This document shows, in pieces, positions 1-9,061 of a stretch of 22,064 nt of DNA. Source of the stretch: Ghiorsea sp. (GTDB lineage: Bacteria > Pseudomonadota > Zetaproteobacteria > Mariprofundales > Mariprofundaceae); assembly GCA_021772875.1 (NCBI GenBank), contig JAJFLD010000026.1, positions 1 to 22,064 of the forward strand, written 5' to 3'. The position numbers and the translations under genes were made by a program. The notes beneath the pieces are model-generated. The model was not told where the DNA came from, searched no databases, and saw only the letters and a list, made by a program, of their open reading frames with translations. Positions within the stretch are counted from its first letter, which is position 1, and each line of letters starts with the position of its first letter.

Positions 1-655
1 TGCAGGCCCTGAAATTGGTGTTGCTTCCACCAAAGCCTACACCGCACAATTGCTGGCCTTGGCCCTGTTTTCACTCAAATTATCGGCAATCTATGGTGCA
101 CTTGATCAGGCAACTATCAAACAACATATTCAAGCCTTACACAACGCCGCTAAAGGCGCTGAAATTCTGCTTGAACACCCTCAGCAATTTGATGCACTCA
201 CACCACTTTTCACCCAAGCCAAAGGTTCGTTATTCTTAGGCCGTGGGCCTTGTTACCCACTTGCTTTGGAAGGCGCATTAAAACTTAAAGAAATTTCCTA
301 TCTGCATGCCGAAGGATACCCTGCTGGTGAAATGAAACATGGTCCTATTGCACTGATCGATAAAAATTTACCCGTGATTGTTTTAGCACTGCGCCAATAT
401 CACTTGGATAAAATTATTTCCAATTTGCACGAAGTACAAGCCCGTGGCGCCATGGTTATTTTGATTACGGACATGTCCAAAGAAGAATGTCCAAGCAATG
501 TCAACGCTGTGGTACACATCCCAGAAGGTGATTTCTTCAGCGCCCCACTTTTGGCAGCTATTCCTCTACAATACCTTGCATACAATGTTGCACGTGCTAA
601 AGGTACGGACGTAGATCAACCTCGAAACCTAGCCAAATCGGTGACCGTAGAATGA
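1..655 (+). CDS. glmS: Glutamine--fructose-6-phosphate aminotransferase (isomerizing), C-terminal part
   Basis: This is the 3' end of GlmS, which makes glucosamine-6-phosphate from fructose-6-phosphate and glutamine, the first step towards UDP-GlcNAc for peptidoglycan and LPS. The open frame enters the window at base 2 and encodes the last 217 residues, covering part of the first and all of the second sugar-isomerase (SIS) domain. Visible signatures are AGPEIGVASTKAYTAQL near the left edge, LGRGPCYPLALEGALKLKEI, GYPAGEMKHGPIALID, and the family's near-invariant end GTDVDQPRNLAKSVTVE, whose Lys takes part in sugar ring opening and isomerisation. The N-terminal glutaminase domain lies upstream of the window. 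The stop at 653-655 is 10 bases before the next gene, so the two are probably co-transcribed. The truncation is only the window edge. Confidence 0.97.
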   Translation, partial: AGPEIGVASTKAYTAQLLALALFSLKLSAIYGALDQATIKQHIQALHNAAKGAEILLEHPQQFDALTPLFTQAKGSLFLGRGPCYPLALEGALKLKEISYLHAEGYPAGEMKHGPIALIDKNLPVIVLALRQYHLDKIISNLHEVQARGAMVILITDMSKEECPSNVNAVVHIPEGDFFSAPLLAAIPLQYLAYNVARAKGTDVDQPRNLAKSVTVE

Positions 656-665
656 GTTTTCAAGC

Positions 666-2594
666 GTGAAAATATTACTGCCTTTACTTTTGCTGGTTGG
701 TCTCACCGCAACAGCACTGTATTTTATTGGCGGTGAAACAAAACAAGAAGCATCAAATACAGACATGCTGCAATTGGGAGACTTCGCATTTCAAGAAAAG
801 CGTTATGAAGACGCTTTTCTTTGGTTTAATAAAGCCGCACTGCAAGGACTTAGCCAAGGTCAATACCGATTGTCTCAAATGCATCAACGTGGTCAGGGTA
901 CTGACAAAAATGACTCTTTAGCTCTGCGCTGGATGCGTGCTGCAGCACAACAAGGCCTTGCACGCGCTGAATACGAATACGCAACCATGTTAGAGTTTGG
1001 TCGTGGTTTACCGCAAGCTAACTTAGAGCAAGCTATGACTTGGTATGAAAAAGCTGCCCAGCACAGATATCCAGAAGCCATGCTTAAACTCGCTAAATAT
1101 TATTTTGAGCATAAAACAACAAATGATGATGTTTATCAAAGCCTAGATTGGGCCATTGCAGCCGAAGACTTTAACACCACCAAAACCGATGCCACGCTCA
1201 TTCACAAACAAATAAACGAATACATCATAGACAATGCACAAAAGGGCAATGCGGCTGATCAATACAAACTTGCCAATATGTACAGCAAAGGCTTTGGCAT
1301 TACGCAAGACCTCAAAAAAGCAAATCTTTGGCTACTCCAGTCTGCACAACAAAACTTTGTACCTGCACAATATGAGCTTGGTATAAGCCTAGCAATCAAC
1401 ACCAATACCAAAGAGGGAGCCCTGCATTGGTTAACCTTAGCCGCTAAAAATGGTCATGCTCAAGCAGGTTACGCATTTGCCGCCCTGCTTGCACAAGAAG
1501 ATGCAACACATCAAGCAGCAACAACAGAAAACTATCAACAAGCTTGGCGCTGGCTTTATGATGGCATGCGAAACAATGACGCCAAAGTTTTATACAATCT
1601 GGCCACCACATTAAAAACTGGTTTACTGGGTTTACCACAAACCGATTACAACTATGCAAGCTGGTTAACGACGGCTGCAAATGCTGGTCTTTCGCCCGCA
1701 CAAAATGATTTAGGCATTTATACTGTGCTCAAAGAGCAAAACAGCAAAGCAAGCCTGCCTTGGTTTATAAAGGCGGCAGAAAGTGGTAATGCAAAGGCAC
1801 AATTCAATCTTGGCTTACTCTTTGCGCGTGGACAAGGCATTACTCCCAATGATGATAAAGCTTTGCAATGGTGGCAACTTGCTGAAAAAAATGGCAATAC
1901 ACATGCCAGCAAGATGTTAGGTCTATTGTACAACCTTGGGCGAGGTGTAGGCCGTAGTGAAGCAGAAGCAATCAAATGGTATGAACAAGCAGCACAAACA
2001 AATGACACTGACGCTTTGTATAATCTTGCTATTTTATATTTTAATGGCCGTGGTGTTGAACTGAATTATGCAAAGTCTGCACAATATTTAAAAACGCTTG
2101 CTTTAGACAATGATGCCGAAGCACAAAATTTATATGCCAGCTTATTCTTAGAAGGCAAAGGTGTAGCGTTCTCTCCTCCCACTGCCATCACATGGTTTCA
2201 ACGCGCTGCCAACCAAGGTAATGTGAATGCGATGTTTAATCTAGCCAGTCAATACCGCAGTGGTAATGGTGTGCCCCAAGATGACAAAAAAGCTCTCTAT
2301 TGGTACAAACAAGCGGCTCAAGCCAACTTTGCAGCTGCTCAAAATGCCGTCGGTTATATGTATGCTGAAGGGCGTGGCACCAAAAAAGATAAAAGTCTGG
2401 CAGAAGAATGGTTTTTAAAAGCCAGTGATAATGGTTTAAGTATGGCTGGCATGAATATGAATGCGCTTAAACAACATAACTCATTTTCATTGGTTACCCT
2501 TCAAATCAATGACAATATACGCGCAGATACTTTAACCAACAAAAACTTAAATTTATCCGATTATTTACAAGCCAATCAGCAGCCTATTTTATAA
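666..2594 (+). CDS. Sel1-like repeat protein, exported or membrane-anchored
   Basis: A 642-residue protein built almost wholly of Sel1-like repeats, the TPR-related helical hairpins of about 36 residues. Many units can be read, for example AALQGLSQGQYRLSQMHQRG near residue 60, AAESGNAKAQFNLGLLFARG near 370 and AANQGNVNAMFNLASQYRSG near 515. Residues 1-21 (MKILLPLLLLVGLTATALYF) form a signal peptide or N-terminal anchor, so the repeats probably face the periplasm. Sel1 proteins are scaffolds for protein-protein contacts in envelope and signalling complexes, and the sequence shows no catalytic motif. The start is a GTG at 666 with only a weak purine stretch upstream. It follows glmS by 10 bases. 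The partner is unknown; a cell-wall role is only suggested by the glmS linkage. Confidence 0.85.
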   Translation: MKILLPLLLLVGLTATALYFIGGETKQEASNTDMLQLGDFAFQEKRYEDAFLWFNKAALQGLSQGQYRLSQMHQRGQGTDKNDSLALRWMRAAAQQGLARAEYEYATMLEFGRGLPQANLEQAMTWYEKAAQHRYPEAMLKLAKYYFEHKTTNDDVYQSLDWAIAAEDFNTTKTDATLIHKQINEYIIDNAQKGNAADQYKLANMYSKGFGITQDLKKANLWLLQSAQQNFVPAQYELGISLAINTNTKEGALHWLTLAAKNGHAQAGYAFAALLAQEDATHQAATTENYQQAWRWLYDGMRNNDAKVLYNLATTLKTGLLGLPQTDYNYASWLTTAANAGLSPAQNDLGIYTVLKEQNSKASLPWFIKAAESGNAKAQFNLGLLFARGQGITPNDDKALQWWQLAEKNGNTHASKMLGLLYNLGRGVGRSEAEAIKWYEQAAQTNDTDALYNLAILYFNGRGVELNYAKSAQYLKTLALDNDAEAQNLYASLFLEGKGVAFSPPTAITWFQRAANQGNVNAMFNLASQYRSGNGVPQDDKKALYWYKQAAQANFAAAQNAVGYMYAEGRGTKKDKSLAEEWFLKASDNGLSMAGMNMNALKQHNSFSLVTLQINDNIRADTLTNKNLNLSDYLQANQQPIL

Positions 2595-2598
2595 GCTT

Positions 2599-3129
2599 TT
2601 AATCAATATCCACATAAAATGCGACACCTGTTTCAGGGTCGGAATAAAATTTCATCCAAATATTAAATATAGCACTTGGATCAGATAACATCTTTCGTTT
2701 TACTCTGATTTGTTTTCGCTCTGTTCCTTTATCGCTGGCCAACAAACGATCACACACACCGCTGATGGAATAAAATAAAGAATCTTCATCGGATTCATCA
2801 TCAAAGATAAAACGACAATTAAGCCCACTATTGGCCAAGGTGTTTTGTTGGGTCATACGCATCACGTCCACCTGCAAATTAATAATATCGCGAGGTTGTA
2901 GAGCTGTGGTATGTGTAGCAAAAACAATATGTGCATGTTTATCTACGCTATGGATAAGCTCTGCTAAGTTTCCTGTCACAATCGATTCATAATCAAACCC
3001 AGGTTGATCGGCTTGGAATGCCACAAGGTTTAAATGGCGCTCGCTGGTTTCGCCCTGCGCAATATTGCTTATACTACTAATCAAAACAAAACTCATCATA
3101 AGTATTGTAGATTTTTTAAATTTTAACAT
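2599..3129 (-). CDS. Hypothetical secreted protein (176 aa)
   Basis: I do not recognise a family. The ATG at 3129 is preferred over an upstream in-frame start at 3180 because AAAAGGGA lies about 7 bases before it and because it puts a clean signal peptide at the N-terminus: MLKFKKSTILMM, a hydrophobic stretch, then SNIAQG|ETSE. The mature part is mixed alpha/beta with no further membrane segment. It has two cysteines (about residues 105 and 126, in GLNCRFIFDD and ISGVCDRLL) that could form a periplasmic disulfide, an acidic DDESDED stretch, and a basic RKQIRVKRK segment. It lies 40 bases after a second small secreted protein and is probably in one operon with it. It converges on the Sel1 gene with only 4 bases between the stops. 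That the gene is real is well supported; its function is unknown. Confidence 0.72.
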   Translation of the reverse strand: MLKFKKSTILMMSFVLISSISNIAQGETSERHLNLVAFQADQPGFDYESIVTGNLAELIHSVDKHAHIVFATHTTALQPRDIINLQVDVMRMTQQNTLANSGLNCRFIFDDESDEDSLFYSISGVCDRLLASDKGTERKQIRVKRKMLSDPSAIFNIWMKFYSDPETGVAFYVDID

Positions 3130-3169
3130 GCTTTTCCCTTTTATCCTTGGTAGTTGTAGTTGGTTTAAA

Positions 3170-3478
3170 TTACAGCTCACGAATCAATGCCAATGTATTG
3201 GACATCGTTTGATTTATTTTTGCTTCAAGCGTGCTTCTCATCAAATCTATATCAGCTTGCTGCAAACCAATCGTCCCTAAATCATCCACCTCTTTCAAGC
3301 TATAACCTAATTCGCGTAGTTTACTAATCATAATCTTAAGGCTCAAAAGCCTATGAGATGGCTCATTCACAACACCCTTAGCACCCGCTGGGGCATCAAA
3401 CTGGGAATCACCAAAAGCAAAACCAACACCACCCCCAAAAGTTATAAGCAGCAACAAACTGAAAATTTTCAATGTCAT
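3170..3478 (-). CDS. Hypothetical small secreted protein (102 aa)
   Basis: A short gene with a textbook ribosome binding site: AGGAGG ends 5 bases before the ATG at 3478. A second ATG at 3481 is only 2 bases from it, so 3478 (MTLKIFS) is the likelier start. Residues 1-22 are a hydrophobic signal peptide (LLLLITFGGGVGFAFG). The mature part of about 80 residues is predicted mostly helical, for example SHRLLSLKIMISKLRELGY and QADIDLMRSTLEAKINQTM. It has no cysteine and no motif I know. It is first in a two-gene minus-strand unit with the 176-residue secreted protein and diverges from the SNF2 helicase gene. No function can be assigned. Confidence 0.72.
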   Translation of the reverse strand: MTLKIFSLLLLITFGGGVGFAFGDSQFDAPAGAKGVVNEPSHRLLSLKIMISKLRELGYSLKEVDDLGTIGLQQADIDLMRSTLEAKINQTMSNTLALIREL

Positions 3479-3682
3479 CATAGCCTCCTGACACAAACAA
3501 GCTGTCAAAGAAAATGCCAAAGGTATGTGACATTATTGAGACATCTGCTTAACTATTATGATTAGCGACAAAAGTTAGCCTTCACATTAACCCATGCAGT
3601 GTTTTTCCTGTTGCATCCTGAGCATTCTTGCCGAGAGTACCCCGCTTTGCATTCGTAACATAAATCTCGCCTTGGGGAATCC
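3479..3682. other. Divergent intergenic region between small secreted gene and SNF2 gene
   Basis: About 200 bases carry the 5' signals of both divergent genes. Apart from the AGGAGG of the minus-strand gene and the GGGGA before 3683 I could not find a -35/-10 pair good enough to call on either strand. I see no tRNA, repeat or attachment site. Confidence 0.4.
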
Positions 3683-6600
3683 ATGTCCGTAGAAATCACA
3701 CAAGCATTAATCGAAAGCAATCTTGACCCTAACAATCTTGAAAAAGGGCGTGAGTATTTTAAAAATGGTCATGTTGAAAATTTAATCATTAAAAAGCATG
3801 CCTTCACTGCCCAAGTGATTGGTTCAGCAACCAAAACACATCATATTTCTGCTAAATTTGATGCACATGACATCGATGGCGATTGCGATTGCCCCTTACA
3901 ATTCAACTGCGAACATGTTGCTGCTGCTTTGTATGCAGTCATGGCTGAAAATTCAAATTTACCGCGTAAAAAACGCGCCAAAAAAGAAGAACCTGTACCC
4001 TTTCACCATTGGCTTGGTGTTGTAGGTCAAACCACGCCAACCATACATTCACGCAATGAATACCCGACAGATGTACGTCAACGTTTGCTTTACATACTGC
4101 GTCCAGACAGAAAAAAAGGGCTTCGTTTACACTTTGAATCCATTCGTTTACTCAAAGATGGTAAATATGGCAAAGCCACGCCTTATGCCTGCAAAAGTAT
4201 TCTAACACGCAGTATCCCACGTTATATTTTATCGGCTGATGAACGAATTTTGCGCGATGCTGCCATGAGCATTTCTGCTGGCCATGATGCAGTATTGCTA
4301 CAAGGTATTGCAGGACAAGAAATCTTAGAGCGTGCCGTCAAAACGGGGCGCTGCCACTGGTTGGATAAAGATAGTGATGCGCTCGCAATGGGCAAACCAC
4401 GCGAAGGTCAGTGGTATTGGAATATGGATGCACAAGGCATTCAAACATTAAGTCTCGCCACAACGCCAGAAGCCATGTTTATCCATGTTTCACCACCTTA
4501 TTACCTTGATACTAACCAAAATATATGCGGTGAAATCAAACAACCTTGCTCACTTGAAGAAACCCGTGATCTTTTAAACACCTTACCACTCAAACCACAA
4601 GACATTACAGGCCATAGCGATATTTTATTGCCCCAGCTGCCCGCTTTTATCCCGCAACCAGAACACTTACAACTTCAACATGAGTTGGCGCAACCTACAG
4701 TTGTTTTGGTCTTTGATTCTGTAGCCATTCATTCAGCTTTGTATGGCACGCATTTCGATGGTTTGGATGTCTGGTTTGAATACAACGGCGAACGCACCAA
4801 ATATGGTGAAACTGAAGAACCCGTACGCATAAAACAAAACAACCTTCTCATCGAATACGCACGTGATAAAATGTTTGAACAACAAGCCATGATTCAACTC
4901 TTGGCACAAGGTTTGGTTTCCACACCCAAGCCTATGAGCATCAAGCTTAAGAAAATGGGAAGATTACCAAATTTCATGCTACTCAACCAAGATTGGATCA
5001 CCTTTATGGCCAATGTTGTACCTGAGCTTAAAGAAAATGGTTTTAAAGTCGAAATGCGTGAACGTTTTCGCTACAACTTACTCAAAGCAGAGGCTTGGAA
5101 TTTAGGTTTAGCTGGCGAAGGGTTTATGGGCACTGCCGAATTCACGGCTACCCTTGCCGATGGTGAATCGATTGATTTGATTGACTCCATTGCCTCATGG
5201 ATCAAAGAAGACCCCGAACGTCTTTCTGAAAACATGCTCAAAACCATCAAAACCATTGAACATGTCCCCCTTCCCCTACCTGATGGTAGAATGTTATCTA
5301 TCCCTGGCTCCATGTTGTTTAGTATTCTTAAACACATGATGGAGCTATTTGCCACCACGGGTGTAAGCAGCAAAGAAGTTTCTGGCGTGCAAATGCTTGC
5401 CATCAAACAAGATTTAGAAAACCACGAAAAAGTAAAAATCAAAGATGATAAAAAATGGTTAGAGCTTGTACATTTATTGGTAGACAACGGAAAAATTGAA
5501 AACGTTGCCATACCTAAAGGATTAAACGCCAAGCTACGTGGTTATCAGCAGGATGGTTTGAATTGGTTGCAAATGATGATGCGCTCAGGCGTACACGGCA
5601 TTTTAGCTGATGATATGGGTTTGGGTAAAACGATTCAGACATTAGCTTGCATACTCAAAGAAAAAGAAGATGGACGGCTACAACATCCTGCCCTTGTGAT
5701 TGCCCCAACAAGCTTGATGCACAACTGGCGCATGGAAGCACAAAAGTTTGCACCTGATTTGCGCGTTTTGGTTTTACATGGCGTACACCGCGCACGTTAT
5801 TTTGAAGATATTTCCAAATACGATCTTATTTTGACAACCTACCCTCTACTACCACGAGATGCTGGTTTTTTAATCGAAGAAAGTTATCACATGCTTATCT
5901 TGGATGAGGCACAAAACATTAAAAATCCGCGTGCCAAGGCATCGCAATTGGTTCGTGAAATCAATGCCCGTCACCGCGTTTGTTTGACGGGCACACCTAT
6001 TGAGAACCATTTGGGTGAATTATGGGCTCAATTTGATTTCTTGATGCCAGGTTATCTTTATGATCAAAAGAATTTCAGCACTCTATTTCGCAAACCTATA
6101 GAACAAGAAGCCAGCATAACGCGTCAAGATGCTCTAAATATCCGTGTTCGCCCATTTTTATTGCGGCGCCTCAAAGAAGACGTTGCCAAAGAGCTACCCG
6201 CAAAAACCAACATTATACGCAGTGTTGAACTCGAAGGTGGCCAACGTGCATTGTATGAAAGTGTACGCTTAGCTATGCAGAAAAAAGTCCGTGATTCTGT
6301 GGCAGCCATGGGTGTGGCAAAAAGCCAAATCATTGTACTTGATGCATTGATGAAAATGCGCCAAGTTTGCTGCGACCCACGTTTGGTCAAACAAATGGAT
6401 ACCACAGGCATCAAATCATCCAAAATGGATATGTTGCGCGAGATGATGCCTGAAATGGTTGAAGAAGGTCGTAAGATTCTTCTTTTCTCCCAATTTGCTG
6501 AAATGTTACTCTTGATTGAAGAGCTTTGTCAGGAATTAGAGCTACCTTATGTCAAGCTTACAGGACAAACCAAAGACCGCATAACGCCTGTAGAAGCCTT

Positions 6601-6979
6601 TCAAGATGGTCAAGTACCCATTTTCCTTATTAGCCTTAAAGCTGGTGGCACAGGCTTGAATTTAACCGCTGCAGATACTGTGATTCACTTTGACCCTTGG
6701 TGGAATCCCGCTGCTGAAGATCAAGCCACAGACCGTGCTCACCGCATTGGTCAAGATAAACCCGTATTTGTCTATAAACTTACCACCATTGGCACAGTTG
6801 AAGAGAAAATTCTTGATATGCAAGAACGCAAACGTGCGCTTGCCAATAGTATCCATGGTAGTGGTAGTAAAGGCAGCGCCTTATGGACAGAAGCAGAGCT
6901 ACAGTCGCTCTTTGAGCCATTGTCTGATACAGACGAGAGCGAAACAGTGGTAACCACTTCGCTCACGCACAGCGCATGA
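3683..6979 (+). CDS. SNF2-family DNA translocase/helicase with N-terminal SWIM zinc finger
   Basis: A 1098-residue Swi2/Snf2 ATPase. The N-terminus has a SWIM zinc finger, C68-D-C70-x5-C76-E-H78, expected to bind DNA or protein. Residues of about 190-560 match the region usually found between SWIM and the motor in bacterial SNF2 proteins. The motor begins near residue 610. Walker A is DDMGLGKT (Lys649), the DEAQ box is at 741-744, motif III is LTGTPIENHLGELW, and the second RecA lobe has ISLKAGGTGLNLTAAD, FDPWWNPAAEDQATDRAHRIGQ and the arginine-finger region. Such proteins use ATP to move along duplex DNA and remodel DNA-bound complexes such as RNA polymerase; the substrate cannot be read from sequence. 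GGGGA lies about 4 bases before the ATG. Length and all motifs are intact. Neighbours give no hint of a defence island. Confidence 0.93.
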   Translation: MSVEITQALIESNLDPNNLEKGREYFKNGHVENLIIKKHAFTAQVIGSATKTHHISAKFDAHDIDGDCDCPLQFNCEHVAAALYAVMAENSNLPRKKRAKKEEPVPFHHWLGVVGQTTPTIHSRNEYPTDVRQRLLYILRPDRKKGLRLHFESIRLLKDGKYGKATPYACKSILTRSIPRYILSADERILRDAAMSISAGHDAVLLQGIAGQEILERAVKTGRCHWLDKDSDALAMGKPREGQWYWNMDAQGIQTLSLATTPEAMFIHVSPPYYLDTNQNICGEIKQPCSLEETRDLLNTLPLKPQDITGHSDILLPQLPAFIPQPEHLQLQHELAQPTVVLVFDSVAIHSALYGTHFDGLDVWFEYNGERTKYGETEEPVRIKQNNLLIEYARDKMFEQQAMIQLLAQGLVSTPKPMSIKLKKMGRLPNFMLLNQDWITFMANVVPELKENGFKVEMRERFRYNLLKAEAWNLGLAGEGFMGTAEFTATLADGESIDLIDSIASWIKEDPERLSENMLKTIKTIEHVPLPLPDGRMLSIPGSMLFSILKHMMELFATTGVSSKEVSGVQMLAIKQDLENHEKVKIKDDKKWLELVHLLVDNGKIENVAIPKGLNAKLRGYQQDGLNWLQMMMRSGVHGILADDMGLGKTIQTLACILKEKEDGRLQHPALVIAPTSLMHNWRMEAQKFAPDLRVLVLHGVHRARYFEDISKYDLILTTYPLLPRDAGFLIEESYHMLILDEAQNIKNPRAKASQLVREINARHRVCLTGTPIENHLGELWAQFDFLMPGYLYDQKNFSTLFRKPIEQEASITRQDALNIRVRPFLLRRLKEDVAKELPAKTNIIRSVELEGGQRALYESVRLAMQKKVRDSVAAMGVAKSQIIVLDALMKMRQVCCDPRLVKQMDTTGIKSSKMDMLREMMPEMVEEGRKILLFSQFAEMLLLIEELCQELELPYVKLTGQTKDRITPVEAFQDGQVPIFLISLKAGGTGLNLTAADTVIHFDPWWNPAAEDQATDRAHRIGQDKPVFVYKLTTIGTVEEKILDMQERKRALANSIHGSGSKGSALWTEAELQSLFEPLSDTDESETVVTTSLTHSA

Positions 6980-7048
6980 ATAATCCAACAATTCAACGCT
7001 CTGGAAAAAGGCAACTTATTTGTTTCCTTACTATTTAAACGAAATGCA

Positions 7049-7654
7049 ATGACAATAAAACCTAAAGTCTTTGAACTTCAAACAGATAGGCTTTTATTAA
7101 GGCCTTGGAGAAGCGAAGATTTTCCATTGTTTGCGCAAATGAATGCTGACCCTGAGGTGATGGCATATTACCCAAGTGTCTTAAATAACGATGAAAGCAA
7201 TGCTCTCGCCCATAAATTTTCATCACTTTTATTAAATCAATCTTGGGGATTCTGGGCAGTAGAACACATGGACAGGAGTGAGTTTATTGGTTTTGTGGGT
7301 TTACATAAGCCCCAATATCACTTGCCTGTATCACCTTGCATTGAAATAGGTTGGCGCTTGGCAAAAGAATATTGGGGTAATGGTTATGCTACCGAAGCAG
7401 CTTTTGCTTCGCTTTACTTTGCATTTGAACAATTAAATTTAGCGCAAGTGTATGCCTTCACACCTGTTGCTAATCAAAAGTCTTGGTCTGTCATGCAGCG
7501 CTTGGGCATGGAAAATACCCAAAACAATTTTAAACACCCTATGATCCCTAAACATCATACACTTGCTGAGCATCTCTTGTATAAAATAAATAAACAGCAA
7601 TACCATATCACTGCCAAGGAAAGTCTATTTAGGGTAAGTATAAAAAATGTATGA
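7049..7654 (+). CDS. GNAT-family N-acetyltransferase (RimJ/RimL-like)
   Basis: A 201-residue acetyltransferase of the GNAT fold, closest in layout to the RimJ/RimL (Acetyltransf_3) group. The opening FELQTDRLLLRPWRSEDFPLF is the usual first strand and helix. The acetyl-CoA pyrophosphate loop is GWRLAKEYWGNGYATEA (about residues 106-122), followed by AFTPVANQKSWSVMQRLGM, where the Asn and the RLG turn are typical. The acceptor may be a protein N-terminus, an antibiotic or a small amine; sequence alone does not tell. No good Shine-Dalgarno is seen before the ATG at 7049. The 3' end overlaps the convergent lipoprotein gene by 30 bases, so the last ten or so residues may not be conserved. Confidence 0.88.
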   Translation: MTIKPKVFELQTDRLLLRPWRSEDFPLFAQMNADPEVMAYYPSVLNNDESNALAHKFSSLLLNQSWGFWAVEHMDRSEFIGFVGLHKPQYHLPVSPCIEIGWRLAKEYWGNGYATEAAFASLYFAFEQLNLAQVYAFTPVANQKSWSVMQRLGMENTQNNFKHPMIPKHHTLAEHLLYKINKQQYHITAKESLFRVSIKNV

Positions 7655-7960
7655 TGTTGAATAGTCGCTAAATTCAAAATACACCTTTTTCTCACGTTCA
7701 TCAGCAACCATATTAAGATTTTCATCTAAAATACCATAACCAAAACGATAAGGACGTGGTGCGTTGTTATCTGTTGCTACAGCCGTACTTAATTTATCAA
7801 TTTCTAAAAAGCGCTTCACCAACTTGTTTCCAGCGTACACTTCCAATACACCATTAACACCAGTCCAATTTTGCACCGCACGGCCAAACTTATTTTGAGT
7901 TTCTTGGGTGCAACCAGAGAAGACAGTGATAGTTAAAGCGAGTATCAAATACTTAAACAT
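7625..7960 (-). CDS. Small lipoprotein of unknown function (111 aa)
   Basis: The ATG at 7960 is chosen because AAGGGA lies about 8 bases upstream and because it gives a proper type II signal peptide, MFKYLILALTITVFSGC, with the lipidated Cys at residue 17. The upstream in-frame start at 7996 would lie deeper inside ispG and bury this signal. The mature protein of about 95 residues is rich in aromatic residues and strands (VLEVYAGNKLVKRFLEIDKL, PYRFGYGILDENLN, KKVYFEFSDYSTSYIFYTY), suggesting a small beta-rich periplasmic domain. The start overlaps the ispG stop by 8 bases, so it is the last gene of the cyclase-ispG operon and probably translationally coupled. Function is not recognised. Confidence 0.75.
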   Translation of the reverse strand: MFKYLILALTITVFSGCTQETQNKFGRAVQNWTGVNGVLEVYAGNKLVKRFLEIDKLSTAVATDNNAPRPYRFGYGILDENLNMVADEREKKVYFEFSDYSTSYIFYTYPK

Positions 7961-9059
7961 TTTTATTTCCCTTTTCTGCCCGAATAATTGCAGCACGTTT
8001 TTCGACTTCTGCTACCAAACTATCAATCATGTCATTGGAACGAACTTTACCAAATTTTTCACCATCGTGGTAAAAAGTATGTACGGGGTATCCACCTGTG
8101 ATGCCCAAATCCACTTCTTTGGCTTCACCAGGTCCATTCACCACACAACCAATCACCGCAAGCTCTACACTCTCTTGGATATGCGCTAAACGTTCTTCAA
8201 GCAATTGCACTGTTTCAATCACGTTAAACTTCTGCCGAGCACATGATGGGCAAGCAATCAAATTCACACCGCGATGGCGCAAGCCCAAACTTTTAAGGAT
8301 TTCATACCCTACCTTAATTTCTTCCTTCGGTTCTGCGGCAAGCGAAACACGAATTGTATCCCCTATACCATCAGCCAAAATCAAACCCAAACCCACCGAT
8401 GATTTGACCGTGCCGCCAAACAAACTACCCGATTCCGTAATGCCCAAGTGGAAAGGATAATCAACTTTATCAGCCAGCTTACGGTAAGCAGCAACTGTCA
8501 TAGGGATATTACTTGCTTTGAGTGATACCTTGATATCATTAAAATTCATGTCTTCAAGAATACGAATATGCCCTAGCGCCGATTCAACCATGGCATCTGC
8601 ACAAGGCTCACCATACTTTTCATTCACTTCCTTTTCTAATGAACCTGCATTCACCCCAATGCGAATCGAAACACCACGCTCTTGTGCTGCCTTAACCACA
8701 CGCTCAACCCTATCACGGCTACCAATATTACCTGGGTTTAAACGTAACCCATGCACACCTGCATCTAGAGATAACAAAGCCATTTTGTAGCTAAAATGGA
8801 TGTCTGCAATGATGGGCACGTTTGTTTGCGCCAAAATTTCAGGCATGGCCGCCGCTGATTCTGCATCGGGTACAGAAACACGCACAATATCAGCACCCGC
8901 TTGCTCAAGAGTAAAAATTTGTGCAACAGTCGCATCAATATCTGTTGTTAATGTGTTGGTCATCGATTGCACAGCAATCGGCGCATCACCACCAACAGCT
9001 ACTTTACCAACCATAATTTGCCGTGTTACACGGCGTGGTTTCACAATTGAATCACGCAT
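7953..9059 (-). CDS. ispG: 4-hydroxy-3-methylbut-2-enyl diphosphate synthase (flavodoxin/ferredoxin)
   Basis: IspG (GcpE) carries out the penultimate step of the MEP isoprenoid pathway, reductive ring opening of MEcPP to HMBPP, using a [4Fe-4S] cluster. The 368-residue length matches the bacterial short form. The N-terminal TIM barrel is visible (PIAVQSMTNTLTTDIDATV, ADIVRVSVPD, IIADIHFSYKMAL, GLRLNPGNIG). Cluster ligands are C270 and C273 (ACPSCARQKF) and C305 in IGCVVNGPGEA, with the conserved Glu of that motif at 312. It begins 2 bases after the stop of the upstream lipoprotein gene and overlaps the next lipoprotein gene by 8 bases, so it sits inside a four-gene transcript. The electron donor is not obvious; the ferredoxin gene at 16673 is only one candidate by presence. 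Confidence 0.97.
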   Translation of the reverse strand: MRDSIVKPRRVTRQIMVGKVAVGGDAPIAVQSMTNTLTTDIDATVAQIFTLEQAGADIVRVSVPDAESAAAMPEILAQTNVPIIADIHFSYKMALLSLDAGVHGLRLNPGNIGSRDRVERVVKAAQERGVSIRIGVNAGSLEKEVNEKYGEPCADAMVESALGHIRILEDMNFNDIKVSLKASNIPMTVAAYRKLADKVDYPFHLGITESGSLFGGTVKSSVGLGLILADGIGDTIRVSLAAEPKEEIKVGYEILKSLGLRHRGVNLIACPSCARQKFNVIETVQLLEERLAHIQESVELAVIGCVVNGPGEAKEVDLGITGGYPVHTFYHDGEKFGKVRSNDMIDSLVAEVEKRAAIIRAEKGNKNV

Positions 9060-9061
9060 AT

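Noticed and set aside
3683..7654. SNF2 helicase with neighbouring GNAT gene as a possible anti-phage system (DISARM-like)
   Set aside because: No methylase, nuclease, DUF1998 or other defence partner nearby. SWIM-SNF2 proteins of this architecture are common chromosomal genes, and a helicase alone is not evidence.
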